Positions 1 to 6,815 are shown, counted from the stretch's first letter. The stretch is 8,895 nucleotides of DNA from CAYSIX01 sp964431205 (GCA_964431205.1 CAYSIX010000180.1:1-8895), one strand, 5' to 3'. The notes: generated by a model from the letters alone, not told the origin. Translations and numbers: made by a program.

Positions 1-36
1 AGCGGGCGCGAAAGGCGTTGAATAAGTCATAGACCG

Positions 37-477
37 TTAGGCGGGGTACACTAGGTCGACAAGCGTATAACGATAGAGACTGACCTGCAACATGAAGATT
101 GGCGTGAGTCGAAGCAGCATTCCGAAAGCGACCTCATTGGGGGGATCGACTGCAAACAGTCTGGCTTCGACATCGGAGTGAGCGTCCTGCATCGTCGGGT
201 GACTGAGTCGGAGTTGAGGGCTTCCGTTGGCTAATGCCGCCTTTCTTATTGAGTCAACAACGTGCTCGCGGATATCTGTCATTTCATCGCCCGACAAAGT
301 GCGGGTAGTCGCTTGGAGTCTAATGAACAACTGCTCGGGCAGGGTCTGGTTGCGGTACTCCACCTGTTCACCATCGTTGGCATGAAATGACCAATGAAAT
401 GGGAGTTGAATATGAAATCGTGGATGATCGATGCAAGTGATGTCACCTTTGTACGAGATATCGGGGATGGGTTTCAC
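37..477 (-). CDS. Hypothetical protein, possibly truncated at its C-terminus
   Basis: I do not recognise this gene with confidence. From the chosen GTG start it encodes about 146 residues with no signal peptide or convincing membrane helix. It opens with beta-strand-like stretches (PRFHIQLPFHWSF), then a charged amphipathic helix (SGDEMTDIREHVVDSIRK), then more strand-like sequence ending in MLQVSLYRYT. This layout loosely recalls small PsbP/DcrB-like alpha-beta domains, which is only an impression. The reading frame also stays open upstream to a TTG at 528, but those 17 extra residues are proline-rich and look non-coding. The GTG at 477 has a GGGA-type ribosome binding site just before it. 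GC is far lower than in the neighbours (about 42% in bases 361-420). After the last residues, another frame stays open to the window edge, so the real C-terminus may have been lost to a frameshift. Confidence 0.55.
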   Translation of the reverse strand: MKPIPDISYKGDITCIDHPRFHIQLPFHWSFHANDGEQVEYRNQTLPEQLFIRLQATTRTLSGDEMTDIREHVVDSIRKAALANGSPQLRLSHPTMQDAHSDVEARLFAVDPPNEVAFGMLLRLTPIFMLQVSLYRYTLVDLVYPA

Positions 478-573
478 GGCGCGTCCCAGTTGTGCGGGTC
501 CGGGCCTGTCCGGACATAAGGGGCTCAATTACCAATCGTGTTCCGGCGGGTCCAAGCCCACTTGCCTGTGACC

Positions 574-795
574 CTACACCTCAAATTCGTTCCGCGGCAA
601 GCCGGACTGGCGGATGATCGAACGCAGCGTTCCGGTGCGCAACTCCTTGTGGTCGGGCACCGGCACCGTGGTCGTACCATCAGCGATCACGCGCTGCATG
701 ACGATGTGGCTGCCCCGCTGGCGGATGCGTGTGAAGCCGTGCTTTTCCAGGATCGCGCACACTTGCTGCCCCGACAGCGCCGCAAGCTTACCCAC
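574..795 (-). CDS. hicA: HicA-family toxin (mRNA interferase)
   Basis: The 73-residue product matches HicA toxins, small double-stranded-RNA-binding-fold ribonucleases that cleave mRNA and are held inactive by HicB. Typical pieces are visible in order: SGQQVCAILEKHGF at the N-terminus (residues 8-21), RIRQRGSH at 23-30 with the catalytic histidine at 30, the strand TVPVPDHKE (43-51), and the final helix LRSIIRQSGLPRNEF. The frame is open up to 882, but those first 29 residues overlap hicB and match nothing in HicA. The GTG at 795 gives the usual family length and has GAGGTGG four bases upstream. It overlaps the end of hicB by 8 bases, so the pair should be translationally coupled. The toxin appears intact, with no missing key residue. 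I am confident of the family; the target specificity is unknown. Confidence 0.9.
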   Translation of the reverse strand: MGKLAALSGQQVCAILEKHGFTRIRQRGSHIVMQRVIADGTTTVPVPDHKELRTGTLRSIIRQSGLPRNEFEV

Positions 796-1009
796 AAGCC
801 ACCTCGACCTGCGTGACAAACACGTCCTCGCCCAGACGCTCCTGGACTTCCACGGCTGAGGCACATTCAAAGAACAACTCAAGCGCCTCGCACAGATTGT
901 CCCGTGCCTGCTCGATGGTGTCCCCTTGGCTCACCACATCCAGCTCAGGACAAAGAGCAACAAACCCGTCCCCCTCCCGGTGAATCACGGCCGTCCATCG
1001 CCTGCTCAT
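788..1009 (-). CDS. hicB: HicB-family antitoxin, short form
   Basis: The 73-residue protein is a HicB antitoxin, which binds HicA and blocks its RNase site. It shows the partial RNase-H-like fold signature of the family: a first strand WTAVIHREGDGFVALCPEL (residues 5-23), the VVSQGDT turn (26-31), and the helix EQARDNLCEALELFFE (33-48). The chain ends shortly after this core, so there is no room for the C-terminal ribbon-helix-helix or helix-turn-helix DNA-binding domain found in longer HicB proteins. How the operon is autoregulated is therefore unclear. Gene order is hicB then hicA, the reverse of the hicAB order in Escherichia coli, but common elsewhere. The ATG start is supported by GAGAGGG seven bases upstream. 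The stop codon lies within the first codons of hicA. Confidence 0.88.
   Translation of the reverse strand: MSRRWTAVIHREGDGFVALCPELDVVSQGDTIEQARDNLCEALELFFECASAVEVQERLGEDVFVTQVEVACG
799..805 (-). promoter_or_regulatory. Ribosome binding site of hicA inside hicB
   Basis: GAGGTGG on the minus strand lies four bases before the GTG at 793-795, within the last codons of hicB. It decides the hicA start in favour of this GTG rather than the longer open frame. Confidence 0.55.
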
Positions 1010-1016
1010 CGACCTA

Positions 1017-1023
1017 CCCTCTC
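1017..1023 (-). promoter_or_regulatory. Ribosome binding site of hicB
   Basis: GAGAGGG on the minus strand, seven bases before the hicB ATG, is one of the clearest Shine-Dalgarno sites in the window. Most of the housekeeping genes to the right lack such a good match, which fits a different origin for hicBA. Confidence 0.5.
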
Positions 1024-1047
1024 AAGTCTCGCATACGTTTTCGCTGA

Positions 1048-1064
1048 GCCCCGTCGAGCGGGGC
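1048..1064. repeat. Perfect 6-bp inverted repeat in the hicBA leader
   Basis: GCCCCG and CGGGGC flank the five-base loop TCGAG, about 40 bases before the hicB start. There is no T-run on either side, so it is not a standard intrinsic terminator. It could be an operator or a leader hairpin; the sequence alone cannot tell. The rest of the 224-base stretch between hicB and birA (1010-1233) shows no gene and no convincing sigma-70 promoter. A lone TAGGAT lies at about 1082-1087. Confidence 0.4.
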
Positions 1065-1112
1065 GCCGCTGGAACCCGTCTATCCTATCTGTTCTCACCT
1101 CGGACCGCCGGG

Positions 1113-1126
1113 GTGACAAGCGTCAC
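1113..1126. repeat. Perfect 5-bp inverted repeat upstream of hicBA
   Basis: GTGAC and GTCAC are separated by AAGC, about 100 bases before the hicB start. Short dyads of this shape are common as operators of toxin-antitoxin promoters. Assigning it that role here is inference. Confidence 0.35.
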
Positions 1127-1160
1127 AAAATCTGCGACAGGCTCGTAGTTCAAGCCTCAA

Positions 1161-1226
1161 TCGGGGGTTAGCGCCCCAGGCGTCGGGCTCAGAGCAAGCG
1201 TTCCCAATGGCAAACGCCACCCCCGA
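1161..1226. repeat. 8-bp inverted repeat just beyond the birA stop
   Basis: TCGGGGGT (1161-1168) and ACCCCCGA (1219-1226) are perfect reverse complements 50 bases apart, directly downstream of birA. They could close a long hairpin at the end of the operon transcript. There is no U-run, and no other terminator is visible here. The wide spacing makes a chance match possible. Confidence 0.25.
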
Positions 1227-1233
1227 ACCGTGC

Positions 1234-2184
1234 CTACCCCGACACGGAGGTGGTGGCGGCGGGGAGGGTGACGATCTCGCCGGAGTGCTGGCGGACGATC
1301 AGGCCGGCGTCGGGGTCGAGGTCGAGGACGGTGCCGGTGATGTGTTGGCGATCGTGGTGGAAGGCCTGGTCGTGGCCGAGCGCGGCCCGGGCGCGCCACT
1401 CGTCGAGCATGAGTCGGGGGTGGGGGGCGACGAGCGTGCGGGCGATCTCGGCGACGACCTCCTGCACGACCAGGAGCCGATGGGCGCGGCCGCCGAGCGA
1501 CGCCAGGTTCGTCGTGCGCCGGTCCAGCGCGTGATCGAGTTGAGGGTCCGGCGTCACGTTGATGCCGACGCCGATGACGAACGCCCCCCGCGCCGCTTCG
1601 ATCAGGATGCCGGCGAGCTTGCGTCGGCCGGCCATGACGTCGTTGGGCCACTTCAGTTGCAGGGACGCGTGGGGTACCAGCCGCTCGAGGGCGCGGGCGA
1701 CGGCGACGCCGACGAGCATCGACACGCGATCGTGCGACAGCGACGCGGGGTCGGCCGGCCAGACCAGGCTCATCAGCGCACACGTCCCGGGCGACGAGAG
1801 CCACCGCCGACCGAGGCGTCCGCGCCCCGCGGTCTGGTGATCGGCCAGCACCAGCGCCCGCCGGGGCGCGAGCGTGCGCGCGACGTCCTGCGTGCTCGTG
1901 GTCTGCCGGTAAACCCGGACAAGCATCGGCGGCAACCCCTCCGTCGGCAGGGCCCCGGCCAGGTAATCCTGCCAGAGCCCCAGCCCCACGTCGCTGAGGC
2001 GGTACGTGCTCAGCCCCGCCTGGTCGACCTCGCAGCCCAGCTCGATCAGCCGGGCGATCCCCGCCCGCACGGCACGCTCTTGCGTGCCCAGCTCGTGCCG
2101 CACGAGGCCGGTGTCCACCGTCCCGCGGCGCAGCAGAACGCCGAGCAGCGCCGTGTCGGCCGAGTTCGATTCGACCGTGCTCAT
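1234..2184 (-). CDS. birA: Biotin-[acetyl-CoA-carboxylase] ligase (BirA), three-domain type
   Basis: The 316-residue protein activates biotin with ATP to biotinyl-5'-AMP and attaches it to the lysine of biotin carboxyl carrier domains. Residues 10-66 form a winged helix-turn-helix-like N-terminal domain. The catalytic core follows, with TTSTQ (95-99), the adenylate-binding loop GRGRLGRRW (120-128), KWPNDV (178-183), RKLAGIL with the active-site lysine at 189, and GVGINV (205-210). A small SH3-like C-terminal domain is seen around GTVLDLDPDAGLIV (284-297). The N-terminal domain suggests it may be a bifunctional ligase and repressor like the E. coli protein, but no biotin operon or operator is in view. 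Its ATG overlaps the nadC stop as ATGA, so the two are translationally coupled and birA is the last gene of the operon. Confidence 0.93.
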   Translation of the reverse strand: MSTVESNSADTALLGVLLRRGTVDTGLVRHELGTQERAVRAGIARLIELGCEVDQAGLSTYRLSDVGLGLWQDYLAGALPTEGLPPMLVRVYRQTTSTQDVARTLAPRRALVLADHQTAGRGRLGRRWLSSPGTCALMSLVWPADPASLSHDRVSMLVGVAVARALERLVPHASLQLKWPNDVMAGRRKLAGILIEAARGAFVIGVGINVTPDPQLDHALDRRTTNLASLGGRAHRLLVVQEVVAEIARTLVAPHPRLMLDEWRARAALGHDQAFHHDRQHITGTVLDLDPDAGLIVRQHSGEIVTLPAATTSVSG

Positions 2185-3110
2185 GCGAGGTCCATCCCGA
2201 TGTCCAGCGCCGGGGCGGAGTGCGTCAGGGCGCCGACGGCGATGCGATCGACGCCGGCGCGGGCGACGGCGGCGACGGCGTCGAGGCGGACGTTGCCGCT
2301 GGCCTCGAGCTCGACGTGCGGGGCGAGGCGGTCGCGGCGTGCGGCGGCGTCGGCGAGCTGCTCCACGCTCATGTTGTCGAGCAGGACGACGTCGACGCCG
2401 GCGTCGAGCACGCGGTCGAGCTGATCGAGCGTGTCGACCTCGACCTCGACGAACTTGAGGCCGGGCCAGCGGCGTCGCGCGTCGGCGGCGGCCTGGCGCA
2501 CCCGTGGGCCGAGCGCGTCGGGCGGGACGCCGGCCAGGTGATTGTCCTTGATCAGCACGGCGTCGAAGAGGCCGAGGCGGTGCGTGTGCCCACCGCCGCA
2601 GGCGACGGCGTATTTCTGGAGCCCGCGCAGGCCGGGCAGGGTCTTGCGAGTGTCGTAGATGCGGGCGCGGGTGGTGGCGGTCTGTTCGACGAAGGCGGCG
2701 GTGAGGGTGGCGACGCCGGAGAGGTGCGTGAGCAGGTTGAGGGCGAGGCGTTCGATGGCGAGCAGCGGTCGCGTTGGGCCGGTGAGGGTGGCGAGGGTAT
2801 CGCCGGCGTGGCAGGGGTCGGCGTCGTGCAGGGCGAGTTCGCAGCGGGCGTCGGCGTCGAAGGCGTCGATGAGCGGTCGGAGCAGGGCGAGGCCGGCGAC
2901 GCGCCCGGGCCGGCGGGCGACCAGGCGTGCGGTGGCGGTGGCGCGCTCGTCGATCATCAGCGCGGAGGTCGCGTCGAGGCGGTCGGGCCCGAGGTCTTCG
3001 ACGATGGCGCGTCGGAGCAGGGCGGTCAGGTCGTCGGCGTGGATGAAGTCGTCGAGCCGCGGCCGGGCGTCGGCGTCGCAGGGCGCGGCGTGGGCGTCAG
3101 CGGCGCGCAT
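2181..3110 (-). CDS. nadC: Nicotinate-nucleotide diphosphorylase (carboxylating), quinolinate phosphoribosyltransferase
   Basis: NadC converts quinolinate and PRPP to nicotinate mononucleotide, the entry into NAD from de novo quinolinate. From the chosen start it has 309 residues, close to the usual size. Family motifs are all present: ERLALNLLTHLSGVAT (120-135), DTRKTLPGLRGLQKYAV (153-169), the GGGHTHRLGL loop (172-181), IKDNH (187-191), EVEV (222-225), LLDNM (243-247) and EASGNV (269-274). The substrate-binding arginines, histidines and lysines within these motifs appear intact. The frame is open to an ATG at 3194, which has a GGGG stretch upstream. That start would overlap the ASCH gene by 98 bases and add 28 low-complexity residues, so the ATG at 3110, with a 14-base overlap, is preferred. 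The start is uncertain; the function is not. nadA and nadB are not in the window. Confidence 0.93.
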   Translation of the reverse strand: MRAADAHAAPCDADARPRLDDFIHADDLTALLRRAIVEDLGPDRLDATSALMIDERATATARLVARRPGRVAGLALLRPLIDAFDADARCELALHDADPCHAGDTLATLTGPTRPLLAIERLALNLLTHLSGVATLTAAFVEQTATTRARIYDTRKTLPGLRGLQKYAVACGGGHTHRLGLFDAVLIKDNHLAGVPPDALGPRVRQAAADARRRWPGLKFVEVEVDTLDQLDRVLDAGVDVVLLDNMSVEQLADAAARRDRLAPHVELEASGNVRLDAVAAVARAGVDRIAVGALTHSAPALDIGMDLA

Positions 3111-3795
3111 GGCCGATGAACCGCACGTCGTACCGGCCGGGGGCGGATCGGATGAGGCGGACGGTGTCACCGGGTCGCGTGCCATGCCGGTCATAATACG
3201 CGCCCCAGCCGCGCCATTGGATGCGTCGGCCGGCGACGAGGCGGCTGTGGACGAGCCGACCGTCGGGCAGGCGCAGCTCGAACGTGTCGGCCGAGTCGGC
3301 GTCGTGGTGGGCGTTGGCCGGGCGGGCGTTGAACGCGGGCGGCAGGACGACGTACCGGTTGCGGATCGCCCCGGCGGTGAGCGGCACGTCGAGAACGGGG
3401 TCGAGCGACTCGTCGACGACGTGCCAGGCCCGCAGCGACTTGGTGTACGCCGGGCCGACGTCGATCGGCTCCACGTCGGCCAGCTCGATGAACGTGGCGA
3501 AGCGGCAGTCGCGTTTGGCGTGCCAGAAGGCGTCGTCGCCGAGGACGCGGTCGTTGTACCGGCGGCGCAGGGTCTCGACGCGGTCGGGCGTGAGCCGGTC
3601 GTAGCAGGCGACGGCGGCGACGACGGCGCGGGCGCGGAACGGCCCGGCGCTGATCTTCAGGTAAACCCGTTCACCCGGCCGAACGGCCTCGAACGGCGGC
3701 TGACGCGTGCGGGTCAGGCGGCTCTCGACGCGCTTGCGTCCGGCGAGGATCAGGTCCACGTACCGGCTCTGGAGGATCGCCACGTGCAGGGCCAC
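3097..3795 (-). CDS. ASCH-domain protein with an additional C-terminal beta-rich domain
   Basis: The 232-residue protein starts at a GTG, 7 bases after the permease gene. Residues 4-110 are a recognisable ASCH domain, a PUA-like RNA-binding fold, with YVDLILAGRKRVESRL (12-27) carrying the family's GxKxxExR pattern, then RPGERVYLKISAGPFRARAVV (39-59), where ASCH domains place their core strands. TAGAIRNRYVVLPP (140-153) follows. The C-terminal part, 172-228 (ELRLPDGRLVHSRL, then RIQWRGWGAYYDRHGT and RPGDTVRLI), has the 'basic-aromatic-W-G then pGDtv' look of bacterial B3-like beta-barrels; that resemblance is my inference. ASCH proteins have been linked to RNA binding, RNA modification and, in one subfamily, N4-acetylcytidine amidohydrolysis, but this protein is longer and its activity cannot be assigned. 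It lies in the probable speA-to-birA operon, overlapping nadC by 14 bases. Confidence 0.78.
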   Translation of the reverse strand: MALHVAILQSRYVDLILAGRKRVESRLTRTRQPPFEAVRPGERVYLKISAGPFRARAVVAAVACYDRLTPDRVETLRRRYNDRVLGDDAFWHAKRDCRFATFIELADVEPIDVGPAYTKSLRAWHVVDESLDPVLDVPLTAGAIRNRYVVLPPAFNARPANAHHDADSADTFELRLPDGRLVHSRLVAGRRIQWRGWGAYYDRHGTRPGDTVRLIRSAPGRYDVRFIGHARR

Positions 3796-3802
3796 GGCCC
3801 GA

Positions 3803-4603
3803 TCAGCTTAGCGACTTGACGATCAGGTGCGTCGCCGCCGCCGCCGTGGCCAGGTAGATGATCACGGTGAACGGCTTCTCGGGCACGCGGCGGTGCATCC
3901 ACCCGCCGATGAGGTTGCCCAGCGGGACCCATGGCAGAAACCACAGCGTCTCGACCAGCGTCCGCGGGTTGATCAGCCCGAGGTAGAGGTACCCGGGCAC
4001 CTTGCTGAGGTTGATGAAGAAAAAGACGACGACCATGGTGCCGGCGAAGCGGCGTTTGTCCAGGCGCTGCTCCAGCAGGTAGACCGAGACGACGGGCCCG
4101 GCCGAGTGCGCGAGGGTGGAGACGGAACCGGCGAAGAACCCGGCGACCTGCCCGGCCCACGGCGCCGCCGGCACGTGCGGCAGCGGCCCGCCGAACAGAC
4201 GCCAGCACTGGATCAGCACGAACAGCAGGCACACCGCCCCGACGGTCAGCATCAGCACCGGGTTCAGCGTGCCCAGGCTCTCGCGCAGCCACAGCAGCAG
4301 CCCCGTGCACGCCGCGATCCCCGCCACCGCGCCGCCCAGCACCCACCGGACGTGCGGCCACGACTGGTTCCCCCGGTGATGGTGCACCGCGAACAGGTCG
4401 GCGAAGATCAGCATCGGGAGCATGAACCCGAGGGTGCGCTCGGCGTCGTCGAGCGTGGTGGCGATCAGCGGGACGGCGAGGATGGCGATGCCCCCGCCGA
4501 ACCCGGTCTTGGAGACCCCGGTGAGCGTGACGGCCGCGGCCAGCGCGACCCAGTACCACCACGCGGCGACGCCGTCGGGCGGGACGGGGAGCCAGGCGGT
4601 CAT
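3803..4603 (-). CDS. TauE/SafE-family (sulfite exporter-like) membrane permease
   Basis: The 266-residue protein is a polytopic inner-membrane carrier of the TauE/SafE (DUF81) family, members of which export sulfite, sulfoacetate or related organic anions. About eight hydrophobic segments can be seen, roughly at 15-35, 40-50, 57-73, 87-105, 113-135, 150-177, 186-208, 217-236 and 244-263, some of them possibly re-entrant. Family hallmarks are GVSKTGFGGG after the first helix (29-38) and the repeat-related AHSAGPVVSVYLL (165-177). The substrate cannot be read from the sequence, and no sulfur or taurine gene is nearby. It follows speA after 63 bases and precedes the ASCH gene by 7, so it is probably co-transcribed. 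The ATG start gives a family-typical length, with a modest GGGG stretch about ten bases upstream. Confidence 0.87.
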   Translation of the reverse strand: MTAWLPVPPDGVAAWWYWVALAAAVTLTGVSKTGFGGGIAILAVPLIATTLDDAERTLGFMLPMLIFADLFAVHHHRGNQSWPHVRWVLGGAVAGIAACTGLLLWLRESLGTLNPVLMLTVGAVCLLFVLIQCWRLFGGPLPHVPAAPWAGQVAGFFAGSVSTLAHSAGPVVSVYLLEQRLDKRRFAGTMVVVFFFINLSKVPGYLYLGLINPRTLVETLWFLPWVPLGNLIGGWMHRRVPEKPFTVIIYLATAAAATHLIVKSLS

Positions 4604-4666
4604 CGGGCGTGTGCCCCGCGTGGTGCGGCAGACGTGGCGATCGCGTACGAACCCCGTGTCAACGCG

Positions 4667-6647
4667 TTACTCCAGGTAGGTGTAACCGGCCAGGCCGCGC
4701 TCGTAGAACCTCCGCAGTTGCCGTGCCTCGTCGAGCGTCAGCCGCTGCTCGCGGACCGCGCGCTCGACGGTCTGCTGGAACGAGCGACGGAGCTGAGGCA
4801 CGTCGAACTGCACGTAGCTGAGGACCTCGCTGACGGTGTCGCCCTGGACCTCCTCCNNNNNNNNNNTTGACGACGTGGTCGACGCGGTAGTTCATGCCGT
4901 CGTCGACGCTGACGTGGACGGCGTTGGTGTCGCCGAAGAGGTTGTGCAGGTCGCCGAGGATCTCCTGGTAGGCGCCGACGAGGAACACGCCGATGAGGTA
5001 GTCGCCGCCGGTATAGGGGTGCAGCTCGAGGACGGGGCGGGTCTCGCCGTGGCCGATGAACCGGTCGATGCGGCCGTCGGAGTCGCAGGTGACGTCGGCG
5101 AGGGTGCCGCGGCTGGTGGGGCGCTCGTCCAGGCGGTGGATCGGCATGATCGGGAACATCTGGTCGATCGCCCAACTGTCGGGCAGCGACTGAAACAGCG
5201 AGAAGTTGCAGAAGTAAGTGTCGGCGAGCATGGCCTCGAGGCCGGCGAACTCCTCGGGCACGCGCGGCAGCTCGCGGACGCGCCGCAGCACCTTGGCGCA
5301 GATGCCGTAGAACAGCCGCTCGGCCAGGCCCCGCTGCTCGAGCGTGCAGTACCCGAGGTTGAACGCGCCGATGACTTCCTCGCGGTTCAGCAGCGAGTCG
5401 TGGAAGTACTCGGCGAAGTTGTGCTCGTCCAGGCGGTGGTACGACTCGTAGAGCGTCTGCACGGGCTTGGGCAGGGCGGCCAGGTCCTCGGCCGACAGAT
5501 CGTCGGGCACCTCGAAACGGTCGAAACCGGACCATCCCAGCACGTTGAACACCAGCACGCTGTGGTAGGCGCTGATGCCCCGGCCGGACTCGGTGACGAT
5601 CGTCGGGTGCGGCACGCCGCAGGCGTCGCACACCTCCTTGACGTGGAAGACGACGTTGTTGGCGTACTCCCGGAGCGTGTAGTTGATCCCGGCGCCGTGC
5701 TCGGCCGCCGTGCCGTCGTACGCCACGCCCAGCCCGCCGCCGACGTCGATGTACTGCGGCCGCGCCCCCAGCCGATACAGCTCGCAGAACACCCGCGCCA
5801 GCTCGTTCACGCCCGCCTTGATCGCCCGCACGCTGTGGATCTGGCTGCCCGGGTGATAGTGCAGCAGCGTCAGGCAGTCGAGCATCTCCTGCTGCCGCAG
5901 GTACTCGACCGCGTCGAGCACCTCGCTGACGAACAGCCCGAACTTGGACCGCTCGCCCGCCGACTGCTCCCAACGCCCCACGCCCCGCGCCGCCAGCTTC
6001 ACCCGCAGCCCGATCCGCGGCCGCACGTCGTGCGCCTTGGCGTGCCTGATGATCAGCCGCAGCTCCGACGCCTTCTCCACGACCGGGATGATGTTGTGCC
6101 CCAGCTTCGAGGCCAGGATCACCGCCTCGATGAACTCGTCGTCCTTGAACCCGTTGCAGATGATCGGCGTGTCGGGGTCGTCCACCAGCGCGAGCACCGC
6201 CAGCAGCTCCGGCTTGGAGCCGGCCTCGAGGCCGAACCCGTACCGCTTGCCGAACGCCAGCACCTCCTCGACCACGTGCCGCTGCTGGTTCACCTTGATC
6301 GGGTACACCCCGCGGTACCGGCCGCGGTATCCGAACTCCTCGATCGCCCGGTCGAACGCGCCGGCCAGCGTCGCCAGCCGGTGCCGCAGGATCCCCGTGA
6401 ACCGGATCAGCACCGGCGGGGCCAGGTCCCGCTCGCTCAGCCCGTCCACCAGGCTCTTCAGGTCGATCCGCGGGCCCGAGTCCGGGTCCGGCCGGACGAC
6501 GACGTGCCCCGCCTCGTTGACCGTGAAGTACCCCATGCTCCAGCGGTCCATGCCGTACAGCGCGGCGCTGTCGGCGACCGTCCAGTCGGCCGCGGCGGCA
6601 CGCTCGGGAGTTGTGCGTTCGATCGGCTTGGTCGTGTCTCGGCTCAT
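4667..6647 (-). CDS. speA: Biosynthetic arginine decarboxylase (SpeA), interrupted by an assembly gap
   Basis: SpeA is a PLP enzyme that converts arginine to agmatine, the first step of putrescine and spermidine synthesis. Before the gap, 593 residues are readable: ALYGMDRWSMGYFTVN (29-44), the PLP lysine in GVYPIKVNQ (K118), HYHPGSQ (263-269), the glycine loop GGGLGVAYDG (303-312), ESGRGISAYH (353-362), VIGAFNLGYC (425-434) and the catalytic cysteine in DVTCDSDG (C521). Beyond the ten Ns, the third frame supplies a 62-residue tail containing GDTVSEVLSYVQFD and ending in RRFYERGLAGYTYLE, the standard SpeA C-terminus, with a TAA at 4667-4669. The total, about 656 residues plus whatever the gap hides, equals the E. 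coli enzyme. A literal translation through the Ns goes out of frame, so automatic annotation may call it a pseudogene. The ATG lacks a clear Shine-Dalgarno site. Confidence 0.94.
4857..4866. other. Assembly gap of ten Ns within speA
   Basis: Ten Ns separate two contig ends, which are AA on the gene strand before the gap and G followed by GAG GAG after it. The two halves are in frame only if the missing length is zero or a multiple of three, so ten is a placeholder. With length zero the join reads VDHVVKEEVQGDTVSEVL. Confidence 0.95.
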
Positions 6648-6695
6648 GGTCGTCGGTCCGTGCGTTCGCGGCCGCCATCGGCGCGTCGATGCTTC

Positions 6696-6725
6696 ACTGT
6701 ACCGCTGCGCGTCCCCGCGTGTCAG
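6696..6725 (-). promoter_or_regulatory. Candidate sigma-70-type promoter of speA
   Basis: On the minus strand, CTGACA (five of six to the -35 consensus) and TACAGT (four of six to the -10) are 18 bases apart. They end about 48 bases before the speA ATG, which would leave a leader of roughly 40 bases. The site lies just downstream of the hairpins that follow the phosphatase gene, which fits speA starting a new transcription unit. This is a sequence match only. Confidence 0.42.
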
Positions 6726-6751
6726 GGCGATTCAGGTGGCGGTGCAACGCC

Positions 6752-6811
6752 CCGCGGAGGCGCTCGGCCGGCGCGGGTCGGACGCGCCGGGTGACGGCCA
6801 CGCCTCCGCGG
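6752..6811 (-). terminator. Compound GC-rich hairpin between the phosphatase gene and speA
   Basis: An 11-bp perfect outer stem, CCGCGGAGGCG (6752-6762) with CGCCTCCGCGG (6801-6811), encloses an 8-bp perfect inner stem, CCGGCGCG (6768-6775) with CGCGCCGG (6783-6790), around a 7-base loop. It lies between the stop of the phosphatase gene and the candidate speA promoter. It probably ends or stabilises the upstream transcript, but it lacks a U-run, so 'terminator' is only the likeliest reading. Confidence 0.4.
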
Positions 6812-6815
6812 CCGT

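Noticed and set aside
1..36. End of a plus-strand gene at the left edge (frame 1 stops at a TGA at 19-21)
   Set aside because: Six codons are too few to support a gene.
1157..1804. A 215-residue minus-strand frame overlapping birA
   Set aside because: It is an out-of-frame shadow of birA made mostly of Arg, Pro and Ala, and it matches no family.
4659..4856. Tail read straight through the Ns in speA (ending at 4659)
   Set aside because: It is a shifted-frame translation. The third frame gives the true SpeA C-terminus.
4836..6794. A very long plus-strand open frame, with others at 2220-3119, 2659-3819 and 1207-2424
   Set aside because: They lie opposite clear minus-strand genes. They are long only because high-GC coding DNA has few stop codons, and their compositions are rich in Arg, Ala, Gly, Val or Asp without any domain.
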